From: Xenophilus sp. AP218F
Lineage (GTDB): Bacteria > Pseudomonadota > Gammaproteobacteria > Burkholderiales > Chromobacteriaceae
Assembly (NCBI GenBank): GCA_002213445.1
Contig: NJIE01000008.1
Coordinates: 248,001 to 312,000 of the forward strand
Direction of reading: 5' to 3'
Length of the DNA stretch: 64,000 nt
Shown: positions 1 through 7,993 of the stretch, piece by piece
Layout of the letters: every line of letters starts with the position of its first letter
Position numbering within the stretch: position 1 is the stretch's first letter
The notes under the pieces: model-generated
Seen by the model: the letters and a program-made list of their open reading frames with translations, nothing else
The model's database searches: none
What the model was told of the DNA's origin: nothing
Made by a program: the position numbers and the translations under genes

Positions 1-1
1 C

Positions 2-160
2 GCGGAGCCGGTGGCGATTTTGTGCATAGGCCATGTGCCGGCCTTTTATCCGCGGCCGATGCTGGAAGACATCGGCTGGGGACAGCGGCTGGGCATGGAC
101 GAAGTGCTGTTCGACAACGGCTGGCCGGCCGGCGATCGCAGCACGCCGACAGCGTACTGA
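2..160 (+). CDS. bluB: 5,6-dimethylbenzimidazole synthase BluB, C-terminal fragment
   Basis: Only the last 52 codons lie in the window; the gene enters from the left edge and ends at TGA 158-160. BluB is a flavin-destructase that converts reduced FMN to 5,6-dimethylbenzimidazole, the lower ligand of cobalamin, in the cytoplasm. The visible tail reads ILCIGHVPAFYPRPMLEDIGW and then a hydrophobic-acidic end (DEVLFDNGW), which matches the usual BluB C-terminus (GHV..FYP.PMLE..GW and a final EN/DN-W). The catalytic N-terminal part is outside the window, so activity cannot be judged. A hairpin at 199-224 separates it from the convergent PhoH gene. The family call is from recognition of the tail only. 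Confidence 0.72.
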   Translation, partial: AEPVAILCIGHVPAFYPRPMLEDIGWGQRLGMDEVLFDNGWPAGDRSTPTAY

Positions 161-198
161 GGCTGCGCGCCGACGGCGCGACGGCGGGGAAAGCGAAA

Positions 199-224
199 AT
201 GGCCGGCGCCTGCGCGCCGGCCAT
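199..224. terminator. Bidirectional hairpin terminator between bluB and PhoH gene
   Basis: A perfect 11-bp stem (199-209 with 214-224) closes a CTGC loop. It is flanked by GAAAA on the left and GAGTTT on the right. It sits between two convergent genes, so it probably terminates both. Confidence 0.6.
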
Positions 225-239
225 GAGTTTAAGTGTGGC

Positions 240-1643
240 TTACAGCACTTCGCCGGCGTGGTCGGCCAGCCGCGAGCGCTCGCCGCGCTGCAGCGTGATG
301 TGGGCCGAGTGATCCCAGCCCTTGAAGCGATCCACCACGTAGGTGAGGCCGGAGCTGCCTTCGGTCAGGTAAGGGGTGTCGATCTGGCTGATGTTGCCGA
401 GGCACACCACCTTGGTGCCCGGGCCGGCGCGGGTGATCAGCGTTTTCATCTGCTTGGGCGTCAGGTTCTGCGCCTCGTCGATGATCAGGTACTTGTTGAG
501 GAAGGTGCGGCCGCGCATGAAGTTGAGCGACTTGACCTTGATGCGGCTGCGGATCAGGTCGCGGGTGGCGGCGCGGCCCCAGTCGCCGCCGTCGTCGTCG
601 CTCTTGTTGAGCACGTCCAGGTTGTCTTCCAGCGCGCCCATCCACGGCGCCATCTTTTCCTCTTCGGTGCCGGGCAGAAAGCCGATGTCTTCGCCTACCG
701 GCACGGTGACGCGGGTCATGATGATTTCGCTGTAGATCTTCTGCTCCAGCGTCATGGCCAGGCCCGCCGCCAGCGTCAGCAGCGTCTTGCCGGTGCCGGC
801 CTGGCCCAGCAGGGTGACGAAGTCGACGTTGGGGTCCATCAGCATGTTCAGCGCGAAGTTCTGCTCGCGGTTGCGGGCGGTGATGCCCCAGACGTTGTTC
901 TTGCTGTGGCTGTAGTCCTTCAGGGTTTCCACCACCGCGGTCTTGCCTTCAACCTTGATCACCCGCGCCTGGAAGGGTTTCTCCCCTTCCTGCCACAACA
1001 GCTGATTGACGTAGAGGGCGCTGCAGTCCTGCCCGGCCAGCTGGTAATAGCTGCGGCCGTGGTCCTGCCACGACTTCATGTCCTTGCTATTGCGCTCCCA
1101 GAAGGTCTGATCGATTTCCCGGGTGCCGGTGTAGAGCAGGTCGGTGTCTTCCAGCACCTTGTCGTTGAAGTAGTCTTCGGCGTCGAGGCCCAGCGCGCGG
1201 GCCTTGATGCGCATATTGATGTCCTTGGACACCAGGATGACCGAGCGGCCTTCGTAGCAGTCCTTCAGCGCCATCACGATGCCGAGGATCTGGTTGTCGG
1301 CCTTGCCCACCGGCAAAGAGGGCGGCAACGTGCCGTGTATCGCCTGGGTTTGCAGGATCAGCTTGCCGGTGGCCGCGTCGCGGCTGGCGCTTTTGAGCGG
1401 AATGCCTTCGGCGATGGCGGATTCGTCGCCGCTGATGATGTCGTCAAGGAAGCGGCTGGCCTGGCGGGCGTTGCGCGCCACTTCGGACATGCCCTTCTTG
1501 TGGGTGTCCAGCTCTTCCAGCGTGATGATGGGGATGAAGACGTCGTGCTCTTCGAAACGGTACAAGCAGGTCGGATCGTGCAACAGCACGTTGGTGTCCA
1601 GCACGAACAGCTTGCGCGCTTTGGTTTTTTTGCGGCCGGCCAT
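240..1643 (-). CDS. PIN domain-PhoH family ATPase (YlaK-like)
   Basis: 467 aa. The N-terminal 150 or so residues form a PIN-type nuclease domain, opening with KLFVLDTNVLLHDP, whose Asp is the usual first metal ligand. The C-terminal half is a PhoH/P-loop ATPase with Walker A GQAGTGKT and Walker B LIIDEAQNL, followed by the sensor-like VVCLGN. Fusions of PIN and PhoH are known as toxin-derived RNA helicase/RNase proteins (PhoH2-type, YlaK in Bacillus), so an RNA-processing role is likely by family. The substrate is unknown. The ATG at 1643 is chosen because the protein then starts MAGRKK directly before the PIN domain, and the minus strand carries GGGGAC just upstream. The peroxiredoxin gene lies 54 bp upstream in the same direction, so they may be cotranscribed. 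Confidence 0.88.
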   Translation of the reverse strand: MAGRKKTKARKLFVLDTNVLLHDPTCLYRFEEHDVFIPIITLEELDTHKKGMSEVARNARQASRFLDDIISGDESAIAEGIPLKSASRDAATGKLILQTQAIHGTLPPSLPVGKADNQILGIVMALKDCYEGRSVILVSKDINMRIKARALGLDAEDYFNDKVLEDTDLLYTGTREIDQTFWERNSKDMKSWQDHGRSYYQLAGQDCSALYVNQLLWQEGEKPFQARVIKVEGKTAVVETLKDYSHSKNNVWGITARNREQNFALNMLMDPNVDFVTLLGQAGTGKTLLTLAAGLAMTLEQKIYSEIIMTRVTVPVGEDIGFLPGTEEEKMAPWMGALEDNLDVLNKSDDDGGDWGRAATRDLIRSRIKVKSLNFMRGRTFLNKYLIIDEAQNLTPKQMKTLITRAGPGTKVVCLGNISQIDTPYLTEGSSGLTYVVDRFKGWDHSAHITLQRGERSRLADHAGEVL

Positions 1644-1697
1644 GATAGTCCCCTTGTCATGTTATGCCGCCCGACCGGCTGGCCGGGCGCAACTGCC

Positions 1698-2150
1698 TTA
1701 CAGCGATTTGACGAACGCCAGCACCTCCTCGGCGTGTCCGGGCACTTTCACCTTGCGCCACTCGCGGGCGATGTTGCCCGCGGCGTCGATGACGAAAGTG
1801 CTGCGCTCGATTCCCCTTACCTGTTTGCCGTACATGTTTTTCATCTTGATGACATCAAACAGGCTGCAAACAGTTTCCTCCGAGTCGGACAACAATTCAA
1901 ACGGCAATTCCAGCTTGGCCTTGAAGTTTTCGTGCGACTTGAGGCTGTCGCGCGAGATGCCGACGATTTGCGCGCCCGCCGCCGAGAATTCGGCGTGGAG
2001 ATCGCGAAAATCCATGGTCTCGTTGGTGCAGCCGGGGGTGTTGTCCTTGGGATAGAAGTAGATGACCAGCGGCTTGGCGCTGGCGGAGAGTTGAAATACG
2101 GCGCCGGCGGTGCCGGGCAAAGTGAAGTCGGGGCAGGGTAAGCCTGACAT
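1698..2150 (-). CDS. bcp: Thioredoxin-dependent peroxiredoxin (Bcp/PrxQ family)
   Basis: 150 aa, the normal length for Bcp. It reduces hydroperoxides with a peroxidatic cysteine at residue 41 in the motif YPKDNTPGCTNE. The resolving Cys that many Bcp proteins carry five residues later (PGCTTEGC) is absent here (PGCTNETMDF). Another Cys at residue 95 (EETVCSLF) is placed like the resolving Cys of the other BCP subclass, so an atypical 2-Cys mechanism is the better guess. It lies upstream of the PIN-PhoH gene on the same strand, with the Smr gene 100 bp further upstream. Thioredoxin reductase, which would regenerate its reductant, is encoded nearby at 2888-3844. Confidence 0.92.
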   Translation of the reverse strand: MSGLPCPDFTLPGTAGAVFQLSASAKPLVIYFYPKDNTPGCTNETMDFRDLHAEFSAAGAQIVGISRDSLKSHENFKAKLELPFELLSDSEETVCSLFDVIKMKNMYGKQVRGIERSTFVIDAAGNIAREWRKVKVPGHAEEVLAFVKSL

Positions 2151-2250
2151 GCAAAACTCCTGTGAAAGATCAGGGGTGGGTGCATCATCCGCCTTGTTGT
2201 GAGCTTAGCGGATTATTCCATGGATTGACATGCTGCCAAGCGCGCGGATT

Positions 2251-2880
2251 TCAACTGTCGCCATCCCGGCGCGCGCCTCGCCGCAAGAGCACCAAGAGCG
2301 CGCCGTCGCCGCCCATCGCGTCGCAGGTCTCGCAAAAGGCCAGCACTTCCGGATGGTGCTGCAGCCAGCTGCGCACCATCTTTTTAAGCACAGGCTCTCC
2401 CTGGGAGCCGAAGCCCTTGCCGTGTATCACCCGCACGCACACGCCGTCGCGCTGGGCGCGGTGCAGAAACACCGCCAGCGCGTCTTGCGCCTGGTAGCGA
2501 TCCAGGCCATGCAGGTCCAGCTGGGCGCAGATCGGCCAATTGCCGGCGCGCAGCCGTTTGAGCGTGAGGCTGGGCATGCCCGGGCGGGCGAACTGGTGCA
2601 GGGTATGAGCGGGTTCGAACCAGCCGACCTGATGCTGCAGCAGGGCCTGTTCCACGTGGCCGGACAAGGCCGGGCCGCGGCTGGGCTTGCGCGGACGGGG
2701 GCTGGGCTTGGGAGGCTGCGGGTGGTGGCGGCTGTCGGGCTTGAGCGGCTTGACGTCGGCGAACAGCTGGCGAAAGTCGGGTTCCGGCTCGGCAGCGGGC
2801 TGCGGCCGCGCCGGCAAGGCCGGCGCGGCGGAACGCAGCGTTTTGCGTAGCCCCTTCAAAGAGTCCTTGAAGGTTTTCAC
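2251..2880 (-). CDS. Smr domain protein (endonuclease-like)
   Basis: 209 aa. The first 90 or so residues are low-complexity, basic and proline-rich (for example RPQPAAEPEPDF). The C-terminal half is an Smr domain with the two hallmark motifs: LDLHGL (residues near 122) and VIHGKG, then GGDGALLVLLRR at the end. Smr domains are found in MutS2 and in stand-alone bacterial proteins that nick DNA or cleave RNA near ribosomes; the role of this SmrA/B-like protein is not known. It starts 7 bp after the trxB stop, so the two are probably one transcript. Confidence 0.85.
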   Translation of the reverse strand: MKTFKDSLKGLRKTLRSAAPALPARPQPAAEPEPDFRQLFADVKPLKPDSRHHPQPPKPSPRPRKPSRGPALSGHVEQALLQHQVGWFEPAHTLHQFARPGMPSLTLKRLRAGNWPICAQLDLHGLDRYQAQDALAVFLHRAQRDGVCVRVIHGKGFGSQGEPVLKKMVRSWLQHHPEVLAFCETCDAMGGDGALLVLLRRGARRDGDS

Positions 2881-2887
2881 GCGAGGA

Positions 2888-3856
<969 letters not shown>

Positions 3857-3963
3857 TCATTGGAAGGAGGGAATGAGCGGTATTTTAGCAGTTTTGGCAT
3901 GACGGCAGGCCGCTTGAGGTTTACACTGCAAGAACACCACTCAACTTCGCAGGAGATTGGGAC

Positions 3964-4152
3964 ATGAATGCATTAAGTCAAGTCGCCGCGCAAGGCGTGA
4001 GCGGCGGAACTCAGGTTTACGCTCTCAAGAAGGCCATGCAGGCGGATGCCCAGACCACCATGACATTGCTGCAAGGCGCTGAGCAGTCCGCGGCGCAAAT
4101 CCAGGCGTCCAATCCCGGCCATCTGGGCCAGAACATCGACGTTCGCGCCTGA
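3964..4152 (+). CDS. Putative motility protein, YjfB family
   Basis: 62 aa. The pattern of a VYALKKAMQADAQTT helix, a LLQG...A helix and a C-terminal LGQNIDVRA matches the small YjfB-like putative motility proteins, which sit near flagellar genes or under flagellar control in many bacteria. No biochemical role is established. A good ribosome site (AGGAG, 7 bp upstream of ATG) supports the start. It is divergent from trxB and ends just before a terminator. The neighbouring Q/A-rich gene is convergent. Confidence 0.75.
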   Translation: MNALSQVAAQGVSGGTQVYALKKAMQADAQTTMTLLQGAEQSAAQIQASNPGHLGQNIDVRA

Positions 4153-4180
4153 GCGGCATGCCCGTTTGAGCAAAAAAAAA

Positions 4181-4204
4181 GCGACCCGCGCGGGTCGCTT
4201 TTTT
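4181..4204. terminator. Bidirectional intrinsic terminator
   Basis: A perfect 18-bp GC palindrome, GCGACCCGCGCGGGTCGC at 4181-4198, is flanked by a run of nine A on the left and a run of six T on the right. It can therefore end both the plus-strand YjfB transcript and the minus-strand transcript of 4224-4823. Confidence 0.9.
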
Positions 4205-4223
4205 CATGCCTGCCGCCTGTGCG

Positions 4224-4823
4224 TCAGGCGGAGGTGGCGATGCGTTGCGCGCTGACGCTGGGTTGCAGCAGCGCTTGAGTGGTCTGGTATTGAGCCACCG
4301 CGAGCTGGCCGCTGTTGTTTTGCTGCTGCGCGAGCGCGACGGCCTGGGCGGGCTGCTGCGGGGCCTGGTTGGCGTCCTGCGCGCGCGGGGCCGGTTGCGT
4401 TTCGGCGTTGGCGGCGGCGCGCGGCGCGGGGGGCGCAGCGTTGGCCGCGTTGCTTGCGGCAGGCGCGGCGGCTGGCGCCGGTTGGCGGTTGTCTGATGGC
4501 GCGGCTTGCGCGGCGGCCGGCTGCGAGGCCGGCGTCGCGCTCCGGCTCGGCTGGGTCTGCGGCTCCGGATTGGGAGCCTGCTCGCCGGCGGCCGGGGTGG
4601 CGCGCTGTTGTTGCGCCTGCTGTGCGATCAGCTGTTGTTGCAATTGCTGTTCGACGCGCGCGGTATCCGGGTTTTGCCGGATCGCGGTTTGCGTTTGCGG
4701 CTCGCTGGCGGCCCGCTGGGTGGCGGGCTGCGATCTTTCCAGAGACGACTGCACCTGCCGCGTGTCTTGCGTGGCATAAAGCGGTTGCAGCGCGTAGCTG
4801 CCGACGCTGGAGATGGTGGACAT
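4224..4823 (-). CDS. Q/A/P-rich protein of unknown function
   Basis: 199 aa, not recognised as a named family. The N-terminus (MSTISSVGSYALQPLY) has no signal peptide or membrane span. Residues 55-170 are extremely rich in Gln, Ala and Pro (RVEQQLQQQLIAQQAQQQ is a short helical stretch, then a long AP/AA-rich linker). The C-terminus has an SQALLQPS-like segment (TTQALLQPSVSAQRIATSA). This looks like a disordered, possibly secreted flagellar or surface-associated protein: flagellar rod, hook-length and chaperone proteins often have such composition, and the convergent neighbour is a motility-type gene. That link is inference. A shared terminator lies 20 bp downstream. Confidence 0.6.
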   Translation of the reverse strand: MSTISSVGSYALQPLYATQDTRQVQSSLERSQPATQRAASEPQTQTAIRQNPDTARVEQQLQQQLIAQQAQQQRATPAAGEQAPNPEPQTQPSRSATPASQPAAAQAAPSDNRQPAPAAAPAASNAANAAPPAPRAAANAETQPAPRAQDANQAPQQPAQAVALAQQQNNSGQLAVAQYQTTQALLQPSVSAQRIATSA

Positions 4824-4891
4824 GGTTGTGGTCTCGACTATCCTACATCGCTGATTTTAGTACGATTTTGCGGAAATGGATAGCGAGTTTC

Positions 4892-5488
4892 TCAAGCTTG
4901 GTCTATGAGCACCAGAGCCAGCATGCGTTGCGCCAGTTGATCCACGCTCAATTCGCCTTCGGCCTTGAACCATTGCACCGACCAATGCAGGCTGCCCAGC
5001 AGCGTGCGCCGCAGCAGGCGGGTGTCCGGTTTGACGAGGCCGGCGGCGGCGGCTTCGTCCAGCACTTGTTGCCAAATCGCCTCATAGCGATCGCGCAGCA
5101 CGATCAGTCCGGGCTTGGCCGCCTCCGATACGCTGCGCCACTCATACAGCATCACTTCCAGCGCGGCCTGGTTGTCGCCCAGCAGCGAATTGAGATGCAC
5201 CTGGAACAGGGCCGCCAGCCGGCCGCGAGCGTCAGCGGCTTGGGCGATGGCCTGGGCCAGCTGTTCGGTGGTGCTGGTGATGCCCAGCGCCATCACCGCG
5301 ACCAGAATTTCTTCCTTGGTGCGGAAGTGATAGAACAGGCTGCCGGACTGCAGTCCGACGGCGTTGCCCAGGTCGCGCACGGTAGTGCGTTCGTAACCCT
5401 GGTCGCGAAACAGGATGGCGGCCGCGCGGATCAGTTCCATGCGGCGGCCGTTTTCCTCGGTGGTTTTGGGCGTGTCTTTGGCGGTCAT
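4892..5488 (-). CDS. TetR/AcrR family transcriptional regulator
   Basis: 198 aa. The N-terminal helix-turn-helix reads TTVRDLGNAVGLQSGSLFYH (residues near 34-53), a classic TetR recognition helix. The C-terminal helical domain (tetracycline-repressor-like ligand pocket) includes a WFKAEGELS tail seen in TetR_C_33-type regulators. The ATG at 5488 overlaps the waaF stop in ATGA, so it is translationally coupled to waaF and not divergent from an obvious target. Ligand and targets cannot be read from the sequence. An upstream in-frame extension exists but runs antiparallel through waaF and is rejected. Confidence 0.88.
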   Translation of the reverse strand: MTAKDTPKTTEENGRRMELIRAAAILFRDQGYERTTVRDLGNAVGLQSGSLFYHFRTKEEILVAVMALGITSTTEQLAQAIAQAADARGRLAALFQVHLNSLLGDNQAALEVMLYEWRSVSEAAKPGLIVLRDRYEAIWQQVLDEAAAAGLVKPDTRLLRRTLLGSLHWSVQWFKAEGELSVDQLAQRMLALVLIDQA

Positions 5489-6522
5489 GATGCCTGCGGG
5501 GCGGAAAGAGTGGGCAGGAAGGCGAAGGCGGCTTGCCATACCTGCTCCGGCGGCAGTTTTTCCAGGCAGTCGGTGTGGCTGTACGGGCACTGGCGCTCGA
5601 AACAGGGGCTGCAGTCCAGATTGAGCGATACCACGGCGGCCTGTTCCGACAGCGGCGGGGTGAAGTCCGGGCTGGAGGAGCCGTATAGCGCCACCAGCGG
5701 CTTGCCCAACGCGGCGGCGACGTGCATCAGGCCGGAATCGTTGCAGACGGCCAGCTCGGCGAGGCCGATCAGGTCGATGGCTTCTTCCAGGCCGGTGGCG
5801 CCGCACAGGTTGACCGCCGCGCCGTCTGAAAGCCGGGCGATGTCGTCGCCGATTTCCTTGTCCTTGCCCGAGCCGAACAGCCAGACCGCGTAGCCTGCGG
5901 CGTGGAAGCGGCGCGCCAGTTCGGCGAAATGCCGCGCCGGCCAGCGCTTGGCCGGACCGTATTCGGCGCCGGGACAGAAGGCGACCGCGGGGCGGCCGGT
6001 GTCCAGCTTCAGCCGGGCGGCGACCGCTTGCTGGCTGGCCGGGTCGATGGCCAGGCGCGGGTGGGGGATGGGGCGGCGCACCGGCTGTTTGCGGTCTTCC
6101 GCCAGCGCGCAAAAGCGCTCCACCATCATCGGCAGGGCGTTTTCATCCAGTTCGCGGGCGTCGTTGAGCACCCAGTAGCGCGCTTCGCCCAGGAAACCGG
6201 TGCGCAGCGGGATGCCGGCGAACAGCGGAATCAGCGCCGATTTCAGCGAGTTGGGCAGGACGATGACCTGGTCGAATCTTTCCCGCGCCAGCCGGCGCGC
6301 CACTTTCCAGCGCTCGCCCAGGCGCAGCGCGCCGTGGCCGAAGGGATTGAGATGCGCCTTGGCCACTTCCGGCATGCGCGCGAGCAAGGGCAGAGTCCAG
6401 GCCGGAGCGAAGACGTGCAGCTCCAGACCCGGGTGGCGTTGATGCAGGCGGCGGTAGAGCGGCTGGGCCATGACGCTGTCGCCGACCCAAGAGGGGCCGA
6501 TGACCAGTATTTTCTTGTTCAT
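5485..6522 (-). CDS. waaF: Lipopolysaccharide heptosyltransferase II
   Basis: 345 aa, GT9 glycosyltransferase. It adds the second L-glycero-D-manno-heptose to the LPS inner core on the cytoplasmic face of the inner membrane. The N-terminus GPSWVGDSVMAQPLY and the later PGAEYGPAKRWP and CNDSGLMHVAAALGKPLVALYG are diagnostic for WaaF. A cysteine-rich C-terminal patch (DCSPCFERQCPYSHTDC) is also common in this subfamily. The ribosome site is weak: the nearest G-rich stretch is GGAAA about 10 bp upstream, and the sequence right before ATG is CCTCCTGA. Two strong hairpins (6540-6583 and 6604-6639) lie upstream and may affect its expression. Confidence 0.95.
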   Translation of the reverse strand: MNKKILVIGPSWVGDSVMAQPLYRRLHQRHPGLELHVFAPAWTLPLLARMPEVAKAHLNPFGHGALRLGERWKVARRLARERFDQVIVLPNSLKSALIPLFAGIPLRTGFLGEARYWVLNDARELDENALPMMVERFCALAEDRKQPVRRPIPHPRLAIDPASQQAVAARLKLDTGRPAVAFCPGAEYGPAKRWPARHFAELARRFHAAGYAVWLFGSGKDKEIGDDIARLSDGAAVNLCGATGLEEAIDLIGLAELAVCNDSGLMHVAAALGKPLVALYGSSSPDFTPPLSEQAAVVSLNLDCSPCFERQCPYSHTDCLEKLPPEQVWQAAFAFLPTLSAPQAS

Positions 6523-6539
6523 TCAGGAGGTTTCCGGTT

Positions 6540-6583
6540 CCAAATCCAAGCCGGCTCGACGAGGCGTGCCGGTTTGGATTTGG
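6540..6583 (-). repeat. Long inverted repeat upstream of waaF
   Basis: Arms 6540-6555 and 6568-6583 match over 16 bp with one G/T wobble, around a 12-nt loop. It lies 18 bp upstream of the waaF ATG, so it would be in the 5' leader of waaF if transcription starts further up. There is no T-tract, so an ordinary intrinsic terminator is not supported. Confidence 0.6.
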
Positions 6584-6603
6584 CGGCGGTTGCTAACGGG
6601 ACG

Positions 6604-6639
6604 CGCCGACGGCCGCGCGCGAGGTCGCGGCCGTCGGCG
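6604..6639. repeat. GC-rich 14-bp hairpin after the zinc-binding protein gene
   Basis: Perfect complementary arms lie at 6604-6617 and 6626-6639 with an 8-nt loop. It is 20 bp after the stop of the minus-strand gene at 6660. It has no T-run, so it may protect the 3' end or act with the second hairpin at 6540-6583. Confidence 0.55.
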
Positions 6640-6659
6640 ACAAGATCGCGAACAGGCGC

Positions 6660-6860
6660 TTAGTGATGATGGCCGGCGGGGCCGACCAGCTTGTACCGGG
6701 TGCCGCAGTAGGGGCAGAGCACTTCGCCGGTCTTGTGCACCGGCAGGAAGACGCGGGGATGCGAATTCCAGGCCAGCTGGTTCGGCATCGGGCAGTGCAG
6801 CGGCAGGTCGTGTTGGGTCACTTCGATATAGCGTTGGGTGTTTTCTTTCAGTTCAGCCAT
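6660..6860 (-). CDS. Zinc-binding CHCC-domain protein
   Basis: 66 aa. The probable metal ligands are Cys23 (LHCPMP), His34 (WNSHP), Cys49 and Cys52 (LCPYCGTRY), which is the zinc-finger CHCC pattern shared with the NDUFS6 accessory subunit of complex I and small proteobacterial proteins. The ATG at 6860 is preferred to the upstream in-frame codon because an AAGGAC ribosome site precedes it and the protein then has the usual family length. It sits directly downstream of ilvE, as is common in beta- and gammaproteobacteria. The molecular role is unknown. Confidence 0.85.
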   Translation of the reverse strand: MAELKENTQRYIEVTQHDLPLHCPMPNQLAWNSHPRVFLPVHKTGEVLCPYCGTRYKLVGPAGHHH

Positions 6861-6935
6861 GGTGTGTCCTTGATCGGCCGCCGGTTGGCGGCGGGTGTTG
6901 CAGCGGTGCCTCGGGGCGCTGCCGAAAACGACCAA

Positions 6936-6972
6936 GCCAGCAGGGTGCGGCGCGAAGCCGCGGCCTGCTGGC
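6936..6972 (-). terminator. Probable ilvE terminator
   Basis: Outer arms 6936-6944 and 6964-6972 (GCCAGCAGG/CCTGCTGGC) enclose an inner GCGGC/GCCGC stem. On the minus strand the hairpin is followed by TTGGTCGTTTTC, 23 bp after the ilvE stop. Confidence 0.55.
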
Positions 6973-6994
6973 GTGGAGGAGGTTCGGCGCGTCC

Positions 6995-7918
6995 TTATTT
7001 TACGTAAGTCAGCCAGTGCTCGTGTTCGGCATCCAGGCCCTTGACGATGTTGAAGTAGCGCTTCTGGATTTCCGCGGTGATCGGGCCGCGGCTGCCGCTG
7101 CCGATCGGGCGGCGGTCCAGTTCGCGGATCGGCGTCACTTCGGCGGCGGTGCCGGTGAAGAAGGCCTCGTCAGCGCTGTAAACCTCGTCGCGGGTAATGC
7201 GCTTTTCAACCAGTTGCAGGCCCATTTCGGCGGCGATCTGCACGATGGTGTCGCGGGTGATGCCTTCCAGCGCGCTGGTCAGGTCCGGAGTATATAGCTT
7301 GCCCTTGCGGATGATGAAGATGTTTTCGCCGGAGCCTTCTGCCACGAAACCGTCCACATCCAGAAGCAGGGCCTCGTCGTAGCCGTCGGCGGTGGCTTCG
7401 TTGTTGGCCAGGATGGAGTTCATGTAATTGCCGTTGGCCTTGGCCTTGCACATGGTGATGTTGACGTGGTGGCGGGTGAAGGAACTGGTCTTCACGCGGA
7501 TGCCTTTCTCCAGCCCGTCTTCGCCAAGGTAGGCGCCCCACGGCCAGGCGGCCACGATCACGCGCACGTCGTTCTTCATCGGCGCCACGCCCAGCTTGCC
7601 CGAACCGTAGAAGGCCATCGGGCGGAAGTAGCAGGATTTGAGGCCGTTGGCCTTGACCACGTCGAGGTGGGCCTGGTTGATCTGCTCCGGGGTGAACGGC
7701 AGATTCATGCCCAGAATCTTGGCCGAGCGGAACAGGCGCTCGGTGTGATCCTGCAGGCGGAAGATGGCCGGGCCTTTGGGGGTTTCGTAGGCGCGCACGC
7801 CTTCGAACACGCCCATGCCGTAGTGCAGGGTGTGGGTCAGGACGTGGGTGGTGGCGTTGCGCCAGTCAACCAGTTCGCCGTCATACCAGATGAAACCGTC
7901 ACGATCAGCCATCGACAT
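6995..7918 (-). CDS. ilvE: Branched-chain amino acid aminotransferase
   Basis: 307 aa, PLP fold-type IV. It transfers the amino group between glutamate and the keto acids of Leu, Ile and Val in the cytoplasm. The start [17 protein letters not shown] and the segment [19 protein letters not shown] are nearly invariant in proteobacterial IlvE. The PLP lysine lies in the [14 protein letters not shown] segment, and the later GITRDTI and [19 protein letters not shown] are also typical. A second in-frame ATG at codon 3 is an alternative start. The zinc-binding CHCC gene follows downstream after a hairpin. Confidence 0.96.
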   Translation of the reverse strand: MSMADRDGFIWYDGELVDWRNATTHVLTHTLHYGMGVFEGVRAYETPKGPAIFRLQDHTERLFRSAKILGMNLPFTPEQINQAHLDVVKANGLKSCYFRPMAFYGSGKLGVAPMKNDVRVIVAAWPWGAYLGEDGLEKGIRVKTSSFTRHHVNITMCKAKANGNYMNSILANNEATADGYDEALLLDVDGFVAEGSGENIFIIRKGKLYTPDLTSALEGITRDTIVQIAAEMGLQLVEKRITRDEVYSADEAFFTGTAAEVTPIRELDRRPIGSGSRGPITAEIQKRYFNIVKGLDAEHEHWLTYVK

Positions 7919-7993
7919 CTTGCATTTCTCCGTTATGTGTTTGCTGTCCGACGATAATAAACGCCCGGATGGCGCTTGTGAACCGCCTGCGCG

